DNA of 64,000 nucleotides, taken from Pyrus communis (lineage: Eukaryota > Streptophyta > Magnoliopsida > Rosales > Rosaceae). Both the position numbers and the translations under genes were made by a program. The stretch is from contig NC_084818.1 of assembly GCF_963583255.1 (NCBI RefSeq), positions 8,936,222 to 9,000,221 of the forward strand, written 5' to 3'. Below the pieces are notes generated by a model. It was not told the origin of the DNA. It did no database searches and worked only from the letters and a program-made list of their open reading frames with translations. Shown here piece after piece: positions 12,149 to 22,904 of the stretch; the first letter of the stretch is position 1, and each line of letters starts with the position of its first letter.

Positions 12149-12664
12149 AGATGGTTGTTGGATGCATGTTTTTGTGTAACAGTGGTAAATGCTTTCGTGC
12201 TTAGTTGTACCTTTCATTGAGGTAACGTGCATTCATTGACTAAGTAAGGCTATTCCCAAAGTCATATTTTCAAAAATATGATTTAAGTATTGATTTGCAA
12301 ATTAAGTAACGATGTTGCAGATTAGTGGGAGCTTGAGTTTCATGTTAGTAATGCCTTACATTTGCAGATGACGTATAAGGTCTGTATATAATCCATGTAT
12401 TCATTTTAATCTCCAGTTGGATTCATTAAAGTCACAATTATTATGTGCTAGTCAATTATCTGATGAAATATATATCGGATATCAAATTGTTATCAAATTG
12501 TATATTAAATGGCATGGAATGGTTTTTGCACTGCGTCAACTGTGAGGATTTCCATCTGCCTACAGGTGTTGGAAATCACCATGAAAGTAATTGGTATTGT
12601 GCATAGATTAGTGTTAAAAACATGTTAAATCACCTTGCTCACAAGTGTTGAATTAATTTGTTTT
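10784..12664 (+). other. Five hairpins with a conserved loop in the LARD interior
   Basis: Hairpins at 10784-10817, 10870-10904, 10941-10987, 12547-12577 and 12617-12664. Stems differ completely in sequence (GATAATC/GATTATT; GAAAGTTTC/GAAGTTTTT with wobbles; GAAACTAG+TTAATTT with AAATTAA+CTAGTTTC; GATTTCC/GGAAATC; a 15-bp arm pair with two mismatches). The loops are alike: CTTGCCCGCATGTGT, TCTGCCCACAGGTGTT, TCTTGCCCGCATGTGT, TCTGCCTACAGGTGTT, CTTGCTCACAAGTGTT. The D2 copy retains the ones I checked (for example near 29951). Function unknown. Confidence 0.7.
12120..12149. repeat. (AT)n microsatellite in LARD interior
   Basis: About fourteen AT repeats; the equivalent in D2 (about 31289-31313) is shorter. 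Confidence 0.85.
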
Positions 12665-13161
12665 ATGAAGTTTTGGGATATTTTACTTGGACATGTGCCG
12701 ATTTGATATTTTCAGTTGTGTTCGTTGGCTACAAACATTGTTTGTCTTGTTATTGGTCTAATGAAAGTGATGCATGATTGTTTTGGAGATGCATTCACAC
12801 CTCCGGGTTATGTTGGTTTCATTAAATGAAGGATATCTGCGTTGGCCGATTTAAGGCTTTAAAGAAGCATAAGTTGGACCTGAGGTGATATAAAGTAAGA
12901 CATTTTGGTTTTTGGTTTAAAAGTTTCATCTCTTGTTCATAATTTGTGTTTCATGTGAATGAGGATCTTAGCATGTGTGATTATGAAGGTTCTGGATTGT
13001 GTCAACCTTACAACCTTGTTAGTTCCATGTTGAGAAATGCATTTGACAGAAACTGCATTAAGGACAAGATGTAATCACTATTACCTGGCCACTGAAGTGA
13101 CATTAGTTTCCAATCTCAAGTATAAACGTGAATGTTACATTTGGTAAACCAAGTGGGAGAA

Positions 13162-13604
13162 TGTTGGATTTATCCAATATAAATCAACCTTTAAGTGGTT
13201 TACTAGATGTAATAGGAATGTAATATTGAAGAATAATGTTGCTTGTGATTTGATCTCTTAAAGATATCAATCCTATATAAGGTGTCTTATATTGGAAATA
13301 GGATTGATGGAATCCTTAATTGAATATGATTATGATACTTTACTTGGAGGCTAAGAAAGTAAGTTTAGGTTTCCTTTATGGATGGAACCCTAGCTTTTAG
13401 CTTATATAAACACCGGTCCCTATAAGCCCTAGAACACACAACATACTGTTTCCCATAGAGTAGTTGTATCCGACTAGGTGTTTATAGAAGACATTGGAGT
13501 TGCCGTGCCTTTTCTCCTTCCTTGCTCGAGTACCATGATTAACTAGAATCAGGTTTGTCACTCCTTCGTTTATGTATTAATTGTATAACTTTATAAGGGT
13601 AACA
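13162..13604 (+). repeat. 3' LTR of the copia-like element (D1)
   Basis: Starts TGTTGGATTT directly after the polypurine tract and ends GGGTAACA. It is followed by aattc, a one-base-changed copy of the tattc target duplication, and then by NAC-downstream sequence that is continuous in copy 3 at 42722. Confidence 0.85.
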
Positions 13605-13639
13605 AATTCTTGTTCCTTTTGGCCCTTTTTTTTATTGGG

Positions 13640-14495
13640 TAATTTTGGCTGTTTTAAGAATTCCCTAGTTTTAGAAACTTCAAAGCTTGTTAGGTGAACA
13701 TGTTAGTTCAAAGAACAGCAGTAGAAGCCAATGTTTGAGATTTCATCAGGAAATCTACTCTCCTCCGACGAGTCCAGATGAAGTAAAGATGTCTTTTCTC
13801 AAAATCAGCAGTTGTTTGGAGACGCATATCTCACGTCAACCAGACTACGAATATTCCTTAGCAAAATTGTCTTCAGATGGTGTACTTTCTTCATCAAAAA
13901 GTCATATGAACCTCAGCGAAATTTTGTCAAATAATGTACTCTCTTCATCAAAGTAACACGTACCTCAGCAAAACTGTCTTTAACCATCTTCCATTCGCGT
14001 CTGTCCACTGGGAGTTGCTCCGAGAAGAATCCGACTGCAAAGCTGTATCACCAGACAAGGTGAGCAATCAAAACTGAAATAGTTAATAAAAGCTCTTGTA
14101 TTGAAGCTTTGGGAAGGCCATTTTCTGTTTTCACTCAACCTAATTTGATTTCTGTTAACTCTATTTGCAGGTCAGGGAAGCTGCAGAGAATTGCGTTGTT
14201 CTTCATCTGCCCGGGAAGAAAACAAAAACCGAGTCTTTGAAGCAGGCCACTATAGGGTTCTTTCACTGGAGCATCTCCTCAAAACCATCAATCAAGTCCC
14301 CGATGGGGAATGGTATAATACTTCGATACCAAGTTCAAGTTCTAGCCTCGTACTCAGGTTTTCGTTCCACAGTCGTGTCTTCTGGAAATGGCGTTATACA
14401 GGATCTGCTGCGACGTGGCTGCTGGAGTCCCAAATATATTACAATAACCAGACACTAAATGGTGATGTCCTGGTTGTCGGCATTGAAATTTGAGG
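13640..14495 (+). pseudogene. Conserved block downstream of NAC copy 1 (relict 3' exons)
   Basis: This block recurs after every NAC copy (32800-33660, 42730-43600, 47500-48360). It contains imperfect ~60-bp repeats around 'cctcagcaaaa' and 'ctcttcatcaaa'. A frame reads (V/A)APRRIRLQ just before a clear intron (14060-14170, GTGAGC...TTTGCAG), and the exon after it has an open ~90-codon frame. An RRIRLQ motif is, as I recall, typical of the region before the membrane anchor in membrane-tethered NAC proteins. I infer relict coding exons of a longer ancestral NAC gene, or a spliced 3' UTR. No membrane segment is evident. Confidence 0.45.
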
Positions 14496-17400
14496 TTCCA
14501 TCACTAATGGAGTGGTAATTGCGATCATTATCAAAATCGGATGATTATGATTGGTATAATCCTTTGATACCATTAAGAATTAAACATCCATCATTTGTAA
14601 ATATTGCTTTAATTAATTTCCGTGTCAGCTGCCGCGTTTCTGTGCAGGATTTCTGCTTTTCCTGTACTCCTTTCATGTTGTATTGTTGTTAATTTTTTTA
14701 AATTTATTTAGAACCTTTCAATCTCAGTGGAATTGTGTGTGTTATATTCTCCTCTTTTTTTTTTTCTTTTTTTTTTTTTAAAAAATAAACGATATTATCT
14801 AAATAAAGGGGTAGGGATGAGCTAAGCCTCATAATGAGTTAGCAATATTGTAGTTCAAATTCATCTTTAGAGAGAATCAAACATAAAATCTTTCACTTAT
14901 AAGTGAAGAGAAATATCACTAGACCGTAGTATTAAATGATTATTCTCTTTGAAGAGGAATATCATTAAACCGTAGTATTAAGTGACTATTCTCTTCTCAA
15001 TTTTGAACCCACACAAGAAGAAAAAATTGTTTCTCCTCTTTCCTTTAGTTAGGGAGCAATAAAAGAGGAAAATTCACAAGGGTACTGATTTAGGGTATTT
15101 GAATACGTCGAGGCTCTTTTACACCCTCCCCAGAGGTCGAAACTCATCGCTACTTGGCATGTTTTATCTTAAGCCAATTAAGTATTGTCATGTGTTTTAA
15201 AGAGATTGATTAGTTTGAGTTACCGCCATCAGTTTTAGGTAAGTTTCTCCTTAAAGTGATTGATTGGTTTAAGTCATCACCCATCCAGTTTTAGGTAAGT
15301 TTCTCTCCTTTGGACATCTCATCAAGGTTAAGTTCCTTCAGACTTCCAATCAAATTAAACTTAACCAAAATAATGCTCAAAACTGCACAATGGTAAAGGG
15401 GCGCATTCAATCCTTGTTTGTCCATTAATTCTCAGTTCTTCTATGCATTGCGGGGTAGAGAAGCGTGGTAGCTCGCAAGGCTCATAACCTTGAGGTCACG
15501 GGTTCAAATCCCATCTCCACAATTTATGTTTCGTCTTTCGTTTCATTTTCGTTTGTTTCGAGAAATATATCGATCAATTCCGATTCTTTCTTTTCTATTG
15601 ATTCATTTTCGATCAAGATGTATGGATCCATGAGTTTATGTGTCTATATAGATCATGTTTATGGATTAACGTAACATAATTGTGTTATCTATGTATGTCA
15701 CACCCAAGTAACGAAAAAAAAGACCGAAAGGATATTTGGCTGCAATCAAGTGTCCATAGTTTCAGCAATCAAAGAAGCACAAGTCCACATCAAATGAGTG
15801 CAAATTTACAACTGTTTTTCCTTTGGGTGGTGTTATTCACATGCCTATTTTTACTTATCATACGTCCCTCTCAATTTCTAGTTATCGGATTGGATGATTT
15901 GAAGAAGATCAATAGTAAAAAATTAACAAGAGTGTGGGAGGTAAAAATGATTGTGTGAATAATACCAATCATTTTCTTTTTGCAAACGAGGAAAGGATAT
16001 TCGAATTGAATTTAAGACATCTGTCACTATTGGAAAGAGAAAATAATTTAGGACATTCGGGTATAATTGGAATAGCTAGTTGCTACTGAATAATTATTTT
16101 GAGTTAATGTGTTTAGTTGTTTGTTAATTGAGTTTAAGTTTGGTGTCAGCTGTGATGATTTCTAGTAGTGTAGTCTTGGGAACAATAGTTTTAGCCAGTG
16201 GCATAGGTGAGATGACAACATTTTGTTGCAAAGCTTGTTAGGAACTTTGTAATCGCTTCAATTGTTTCAATGAATGAAAAAGGGAAGTTTTTCCCATATC
16301 AATGAATAAGCATATTCTCTGCAATTTTGCAATTAGTGTTGAGTGATTCATCCTACGTTGAGTGACATTCACAATTAGCAACGTGGAGTTATTTTGTTGC
16401 CCATTGTCGAGTGATTCCAGACTATTTGAGAACGGGTCGAACCAAACCGGTATGAAGTATAGACCATTCTCAAATTGTTGTCAAAGAAAAGCTAAGGTTC
16501 ATACTCCAAATTATATAGAAAATTGAGGTTCTAGCATAAAGTAATTAGCAACATGTGAAGTAGTTTAATTCCTTATAAGAACATACAAGGCTCTTTTTTC
16601 CAATGTAAGATTAATACACTCAACTGTAACCCTAGTCAAGGATGATCATTCCATGTGACAATAAATCACCCATAAATATCACGTGTACTGTTATTACAGA
16701 TAAGCTAGATATAAACTCGACATATGCATTCTTGTCACTACACAAATATTTTATAAGGCAAGGGCGAAGCTAATGATAGACTCGCCTAGGCAATAGTCTC
16801 ACGGTACTAAAAATTATACATATATATGTATATGTATATAATATAATATATAATACCTTGTAAAACAATCAAGCAAGCACACCAAACAATTAAATATTTA
16901 ACTATTGTTATTATTACTATATCTCTAATTAGCATCCCCTACGATCGCCTCCCAAATGCCTACGCTACTCTACAGTCCACTCATGTTGGGCAGAGGCATT
17001 TTCCTGATAGTCCCGACCAAAAAATTGCTAGACTAGTCTTTTTTTTTTTTTTTTTTGGTTCATTGATATTTTTACATTAAGAGGATGAGAGTTCAGCTAA
17101 ACTATACAATAGACAACCTAATTTGGTGTTAAATTCACCATCCACGAGATTTGAATTTAAGATCTCTCACTTCCAAATAAAGAAAAATACTACCAAACTG
17201 TAATATTGAATGATAATTGCTAGACTACTTTTAATGTTAGTTTTTTAAAACATTGCTCCACATGGACTTGCACAGTAGACGTAGTGGTCTGCCTTCACAA
17301 GCAATTATTTTCCCACGTATTAGAGTCTAGAATGATCTTGAAATATCTCGAATGTATATGTTTCCCTCAAAAAATGAGTTGCAATTCTCTCTGGATCTCA

Positions 17401-17670
17401 AAGTCCAGAACCCCACAATTTCACAATTTGGACCACTTAAAGAAAGAGATTCGGGCTCTTTAAATTTTTAGATTTTTATAGGATGAGTCAGTAAAATAAG
17501 TTTAATAACAACATTAAAATTGAAGTTGAAAGATCAGAATCTTTTAATCTGTGGACTACAAACACCAAAATTTAGAATGAATCTCAATTCTCTTAAAAAT
17601 TACTGAAGTTCATCTTTCGAGAAAAAAGTGGGAGAGTGGGGGCGGGAGAGAAGAATCGTAAGGTTCCCAC
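14496..17670. other. Gene-free spacer (D1)
   Basis: No supported protein gene. It holds a poly-T tract followed by a short dispersed repeat (about 14756-14830) whose reverse complement recurs near 18880-18960, a plastid-like tRNA-Met sequence (15449-15522), and AT-rich DNA. A poly-T tract at 17040-17056 precedes another short retroposon-like stretch. Open frames here are short, and neither their composition nor their changes between D1 and D2 suggest selection. Confidence 0.6.
15449..15522 (+). tRNA. trnfM-like: Plastid-like initiator tRNA-Met (CAU), probably a nuclear pseudogene copy
   Basis: A cloverleaf-sized sequence with D-arm GGTAGCTCGCAAGG, anticodon CAT at 15483-15485 in GGCTCATAACC, and T-arm GGGTTCAAATCCC. 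This is recognisably the chloroplast trnfM family (from memory). Several bases differ, including a C-A mismatch in the acceptor stem, and position 1 now pairs with position 72, which initiator tRNAs avoid. The paralogous D2 copy is broken, so this is most likely a decaying plastid-derived insertion. No tRNA promoter activity can be judged. Confidence 0.6.
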
Positions 17671-17673
17671 CCC

Positions 17674-18278
17674 AGGACTAAAAAGATAAAATAAAAATTA
17701 ACGCGTTAAAGGACGATGATGGGATCCACTAATAATGATATGACGCAGCCATGTTTGTGACTTGGGTAAAACTTGCAATGGAAGCTCAAGACTTCATTAT
17801 ATATTTGCACCTTGAATTTTGGTCGCTGTTATGTTTGGGTCTTTAGACCTTTTTTTTTGGGATTTGGATCCTCTTCGGATCCCTTCCTTGGGGATCTCGG
17901 GAATCAAGATATAATGACTGTTCATAAAAAATTATGCGGTTATAATTAAATATTTTTTACATAAAACAAGATTGTTTTACTTTTAAAAATATAAAAAATA
18001 TTTAATTGTGGTCGCACGATTTTTGATGAACGGTCATTGTGCCTTGATTCCTGGGATTCCCAGAAAGGGGATCCGGAGAGGATCCAAATCCCAAAAAAAG
18101 GTTTAAAGATCCAAGCATAACAGCTACTAAAATTCAAGGTGCAAATATATAATGAAGTCTTGAGCCTCCATTGCAAGTTTTACCCAAGTCACAATCATGG
18201 CTGCGTCATATCATTATTAGTGGATCCCATCATCGTCCTTTAACGCGTTAATTTTTATTTTATCCTTTTAGTCCCGAG
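17674..18278. repeat. Long inverted duplication around a MITE (D1)
   Basis: Left arm 17674-17858 and right arm 18093-18278 are inverted copies (~185 bp, few mismatches). They are separated by a 234-bp MITE-like unit (17859-18092) with ends 'gggatttggatcctct' and the complementary 'ggatccaaatccc'. A further MITE end (about 18279-18314) follows the right arm. The copy-3 spacer (about 44535-44680) has a single arm running straight into the downstream sequence, so the inverted arm and MITE were added later. The D2 equivalent spans about 36703-37297. Confidence 0.8.
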
Positions 18279-19035
18279 ATCTCCAAGGAGAGGATCCGGA
18301 GAGGATTAAAATCCCTTTTTTTGTACCAAATTGGCCTCTAAACTTTTAAAAATGCATGTTAAAACGAGAACAACATTAATCCCTTTACAAATTTGATAGA
18401 GTTCACACGTGTGTGCTATTCAATCCAGACGGTTTTTAGTTGTAACAAATCCAACGTCGCCTATGTAAACAAAAATGCTTTTCGGGCGAACACTTAACAA
18501 ATGTAATTAACAAAACAAATGTAATTAACAAAACGAACACTCATATTGAAATATTGGACATCCAAACTTATGTGAATTAAATGTTCACCTACAAAGTAAA
18601 TGTTCCCTTTTTTGTTGTAAAAAATCCACCATCACCCATGTAAACAAGAAAGCTTTTCGGACAAACACAAAACAAAGGGAGTTTTAACGAAGAACTCACG
18701 GTATTGTTCACTTTAACAAAAAACCACGTTTTTACACTAAAAATTCAATCATGTTACTATTCACTTTACCCTTTATTTTGTCTTTATCATTAAAACTCAA
18801 AATTTTCAAGCTCTTTTTATTAGTTTTCCTCAAAACAAATGTAATTAACAAAACGAATAATAGTTAAAGGTAAATTTGGACCACATTATTGTTAGCCTAT
18901 TGTAAGGCTTAGCTCATTCCCCCACCCTATTTAGTGTAGATAATATCATTTGTTAAAAATAAAAATAAAAACAAAACGAATACGCATATTGAAATACTAG
19001 ACATCGAAATTTATATGAAGTGAATGTTCACCTAC

Positions 19036-19800
19036 AAATTAAATTTTGACTCGGTCGGGCTATGTGGCACACCAAAAAGCAACCGGCTCTTTCCAGGTTC
19101 ATATGTCTCGCCAAATTGCATATATTGCGTGTGACTCATCAAAGCGGGACGAGTCACCAAAAGTGACACATGTCAACATCTGAGACCTCCGCCAAACAAA
19201 TCAAATCAAGTAAATAAAGGAGCAAGTTAACCTACTTGATCATATCCACTCAATTATGATTTAATTTTTCAAATTGCTGATTCTAGTTTATTTAATAACT
19301 GTAAGTCTAAATTAAATCAAATCAAATACAAAACGGGACAAATCAACTCTAATTTAATTAAATTATATTAATTATGGTTAAATTTCCTAAATTCAAATTT
19401 TCTGATTTAATTAAGATCTAAATTAAGTAATTAGCTCAAATTAGAAAATCAATCCCACAAATTACGTGATTCAGATTAGAATTCTAAACTAAGACTCAAT
19501 AGCTTGCCTATGCCAAAGCAAACACCAAATACTCAAACACTTGTGTTCTTCATCAAACTCGTACATAATCAACAAGCACAACAAATACACGTGCCGGTTC
19601 ATTCACATAAAGCCGAAGACACCCACCACATGAAACCACTCGTGATCTCGTTTCATTCAAGATCAAATCTTGACGACCTTGAAGAAATCTCATCCCGATT
19701 CAAGATCAAAGTGCTTGCCACCCTTGGATCAAAACTCAACACTTGAGATTGAATTAAAGGAATATTCTTGTAAAGAACAAAATACAATGTTTGTAACCCT
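19036..19800 (+). mobile_element. LTR-like or retroelement fragment with an 80-codon frame (D1)
   Basis: An AT-rich stretch with a 'gactcatcaaagc' repeat area, followed by an open frame at 19504-19746 (MPMPKQTPNTQTLVFFIK...) with few changes in the D2 copy (38477-38719). The overall composition resembles a gypsy-type LTR with U5-like sequence at 19770-19800. I could not fix terminal TG/CA borders or a target duplication. I do not regard the frame as a host gene. Confidence 0.3.
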
Positions 19801-20024
19801 AAATAATAATATCGTTTGTAATCAGATTAGTTTAGTCAAGGTTTAAAATATTAATATCGTTTGTGATCATAATTGTGATTAGCCAAATTAGCTAGAGTAA
19901 TGAATAATGAACTCATCAACCACAATTTAAAATTTGTAATACTGTAATTGATTAAATTAAAATATTATCCAATAAAATAAATTTGAAAGACCAAAGTGAT
20001 AGTAACCCCAAAAGTGTAGGGAAC

Positions 20025-20142
20025 AAAAGATGAACTTTCACCATAAGCTCAAAGACTTGGAAAAAAAACACTAGTCACTTTCAAAAGATGAACTTACCCC
20101 ATAAGCTCAAAGACTTGGAAAAAAAACACTAGTCACTTTCAA
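20025..20142 (+). repeat. 60-bp VNTR upstream of NAC copy 2 (two units)
   Basis: Two tandem units of about 59 bp, 'aaaagatgaactt...ccataagctcaaagactt'. The site before copy 3 has four units (38996-39230) and the site before copy 4 has one (45017-45081). It lies about 550 bp upstream of the start codon. Confidence 0.85.
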
Positions 20143-20689
20143 AAGTCCAGTGCCCTGAGTGATGACTGCTGAGAATTGGGTGAAATTCTTCGAATGAACA
20201 AAAACAAACAAATACAAATTACAAAGTAAAAGACATGATAGAAAGAGGGTGAAATCCACACTCAATGTCATTTTCACATAAATAATGTTAGAAAAACAAA
20301 ATTTATAAACGAAAGTTTATAGATTAAATGACAAGAAAATTGACAATTGAACTACTGCTTAAGCGTTGATATATGTTCTCATTTTCTATTAGTGACACAT
20401 CATTTAATTTTAACGGTACTACTTCCACACCACAAAGAAAATTTAATTTGGCACATTCTTACCCAACGTGTTAACACAACAGTGGTTTGGCGTCATCATC
20501 ATCATCTCAAAGACCTGGGAGTCTATGGAAGTCAAAGAGCACAGTGGCACTGACTGAATTGGGTGACTTTGTTTCTAAATACAAACTTCACTTCACTTGC
20601 TCTGCTACGTCTGCTTTGTTCTCTGAAGGCAAAAAACATCTGATAATCTTGGTTTCCAAGTTTCCAAAGCATTTAAAGGAGGAGGAGGG

Positions 20690-22782
20690 ATGAAAAACAT
20701 CAGCAGCAGCAGCAGCACTACCATGACCACCACAACCACCGCACAATCGGTGCCGGACATGGTGGCTGCGATCAGATTCCATCCCACTGAAGATGAAAAG
20801 GCGGACTTCTTGAGGAAGAAGATGAAAAATCACAACTCTCAAGCCTGCCTCTTCCTCCCTGTCATCGATGTCCGCAAGTACGAGCCTTGGGAATTGCCTG
20901 GTAACCCATGATTCTATCTCACTTTTTCTCGTTCGCTCGTGAAGCAAGAGGTGAACGATTTTTCTTTTTAGGGGATTAGATGGATTAGACATGAAGAAAA
21001 CTTATCCCTACGAATCCTACCCATTTTGTGGGGATTCGAAGCATGAAGTTTCGTTATGAGTAATCCATCTTCTACTTTCAAATTGGACAAAATTTCTTCA
21101 TTTGTTCCATCAACATAGCTTAAATATTGTGATTATCCAATTCGATCCAATCTTAGGCACCGAACGAGCCCTGATTCTAATGAATTATCCAATACATTTG
21201 AATTTTTAGTCACCAAACAAGTCCTTGAAGTGAGTTGGTTTCAAATTTTCAGTATCTCACTTTGTGTTGCAGAGAGCATGTTCCCTGAATCTCCATATCA
21301 AGCTAAGGCGTGGTACTCCTTCAGCTGTTGTGATTACAAATCCAACAATAATCCTCGCTTCAAAAGGAAAACAAAGCAAGGCTTCTGGAAGATGAACGGC
21401 AATCAACGGGATGTCGGTCCGAAACATTTCACTTGCAAAAAGAGGACATTAACCTTCCGAAAAAAGACCTTCCAGGAAGGTCGTAGGTCTAAATCCGTTA
21501 CGACCAGCTGGAAAATGCACGAGTACATTTGCATTAAGTCTAAACGGGGTTCTAGTCCCCATCAGGCGAGGGATCAGCAAAGGGGCCTTGTTCTCTGCGT
21601 CCTCAAGTATAAACCAGCTGATTCTAAGTCTAATAAGAAGAAGCTTAAGGCTACTTTGATCCGTGGTGATTTAGCCGATGGTACTGGTAACCGTGGCTAC
21701 ATTGCCTCTAGTTCCGGAGATGATGAAGCTGCTACTGCTGCTGCAACGAATCATATGTCTCCAAACACTGAAGAAGTTCTGGCATACAAACAGCTAGAAC
21801 ATGATCTGCTTGGTAGTGGAAATCAAGATGATGGTGAACCTGGTGGTGGCAGCTCATCTGATTTTAATATATCTCTACGCGACATGATTCAAGAGTTTTG
21901 GGTATGTATTTATCTGTATTTATTTATTTGTTGTTTTAATAAACACGGGGGATTGGATGGAGGTTTCTAGATGTGTTGGTCCTCTCTCCTTCATTACTGA
22001 GAGTAGCACTTTGTGCCCATAACGGACATGAGCTAATCTCGCCTAGTCCTCTGTTTTATTAAGAAGAAAAATATACAAGCTTTTTGAATATTTTCTGATG
22101 TAAACCTGATAATATGGAGCACAAAAGTATATCGAAACTTAATACTTGCTTGTTTTGTGATTCTTAATTTTGCAGTGGCAGTTATGTCCCCCAGCAGGTG
22201 AATATCTGAATTCACACTTTCCTCTTCCTGAGCCACCTCAGCCTCATCTCCCACCACAGCTTGGAAATGCTCCTGAAGTCTGCAGTGGCGAATTGGTTGA
22301 TCCTGGTACCAGTGGCTGCACTACCTATAATACCGATAACCAAGCTGCGACAATGAATCATATGGTTTCCGACACAGAAGAAATTCTGGCATTCAAACAG
22401 CTAGAGCGTGATGTGTTTGCCGGTGGTAATCACGATGGTGGTGAACCTGGTAGTGGTATTTTGACCTTTGGTGATGGTAATGATGAAACTGGTGGCTGGA
22501 AATTCTCGGATTTCGATGATCGAGCTGCATCTGATATGTTTCAAGAGGTGATATAATCGTATGCTTTTTCTACATTTTTTTGTATGAACTTGCAAAGCCT
22601 GCCCAAATTTAACATCTGCTTGTTTGTGATTCTTAATCCACCAGTTGTTTCCTGAGATGGGAGAAATTCTGAATTCATCTTCTCAACCGCTGCAGCCACC
22701 GCAGCCACATCAGCCACCACAGCCACATCAACCACAGGATTACAGCCCCTCCTCACTGCAGCCACCGTTACACACTATGTAA
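20690..22782 (+). CDS. NAC-domain gene copy 2, chimeric and 3'-truncated
   Basis: Exons 20690-20900, 21273-21901, 22176-22547, 22645-22782; 449 codons plus TAA at 22780-22782, all junctions GT-AG and frame-consistent. Exon 1 holds NAC subdomains A-B in divergent form (IRFHPTEDEKADFLRKKM, VIDVRKYEPWELP), without the usual LPPGF. Exon 2 gives subdomains C-E (KQGFWKMNGN, WKMHEYICIK, LVLCVLKYKP). Exon 3 repeats an acidic module; exon 4 is His/Pro/Gln-rich and stops at the transposon junction. The 5' part to about 21696 matches copy 3 and from 21862 onward matches copy 1. The last exon present in copies 3 and 4 is missing here because D2 carries a deletion. It could still make a DNA-binding protein without its activation region. 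Confidence 0.8.
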
Positions 22783-22904
22783 GAGGTAATTGAAAAACAA
22801 GAAGTTACTATGATCACAGATAAAACATAAATAATTAGAATAAAACAATCAAACAATTAAGAGAAATAAACTTATCTTCCAAAGTGGAGGAAGAAGACAC
22901 CATG

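Larger units (their letters stand above)
7670..13604 (+). mobile_element. Copia-like LTR retrotransposon without coding capacity (LARD type), D1 copy
   Basis: The 5' LTR (7670-~8104) and 3' LTR (13162-13604) both begin TGTTGGATTTATCC. A primer-binding site resembling the initiator tRNA-Met complement (tggtatcaaaacc, 8108-8120) follows the first LTR. A polypurine tract (aagtgggagaa) ends at 13161. The target-site duplication is tattc on the left (7665-7669) and aattc on the right; the D2 copy keeps tattc on its right. The ~5.05-kb interior has no gag, protease, integrase or RT frame that I can recognise, and stops occur in all frames. It depends on other elements for mobilisation, if it was ever mobile in this form. 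It carries five hairpins with a shared loop between 10784 and 12664. Confidence 0.85.
864..21861 (+). repeat. Segmental tandem duplication, unit D1
   Basis: About 21.0 kb that aligns colinearly with 21862-40948: NAC exons 3-4, a long LTR-type element, a copia-like LARD, the conserved NAC-downstream block, an inverted duplication with a MITE, a VNTR, and the next NAC 5' half. Corresponding landmarks are offset by 20,998 bp at the NAC gene and ~19,160 bp after 8 kb, because the second unit has a 1.78-kb deletion. The unit limits given are the recombination interval inferred inside NAC exon 2. Confidence 0.85.

Noticed and set aside
15680..15958. 92-codon frame with a hydrophobic stretch, also in D2 at 34754-35026
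   Set aside because: Conserved only because the segment is duplicated; no start context, splice structure or family resemblance.
19504..19746. 80-codon frame kept in both duplicated units
   Set aside because: The few differences between recent duplicates do not show selection; the surroundings look like LTR sequence.
20588..20992. 134-codon minus-strand frame over NAC exon 1, repeated at 39672-40079
   Set aside because: It is the antisense shadow of NAC exon 1; its repetition is explained by the duplication, and low-complexity Ala/Gly runs come from the Ser/Thr codons of the real gene.
20970..21230. Possible MITE in intron 1 of the NAC copies (aggggattagatgg ... caaacaagtcc)
   Set aside because: The right end resembles a Harbinger-type terminus, but I could not find a matching inverted left end or a TSD.
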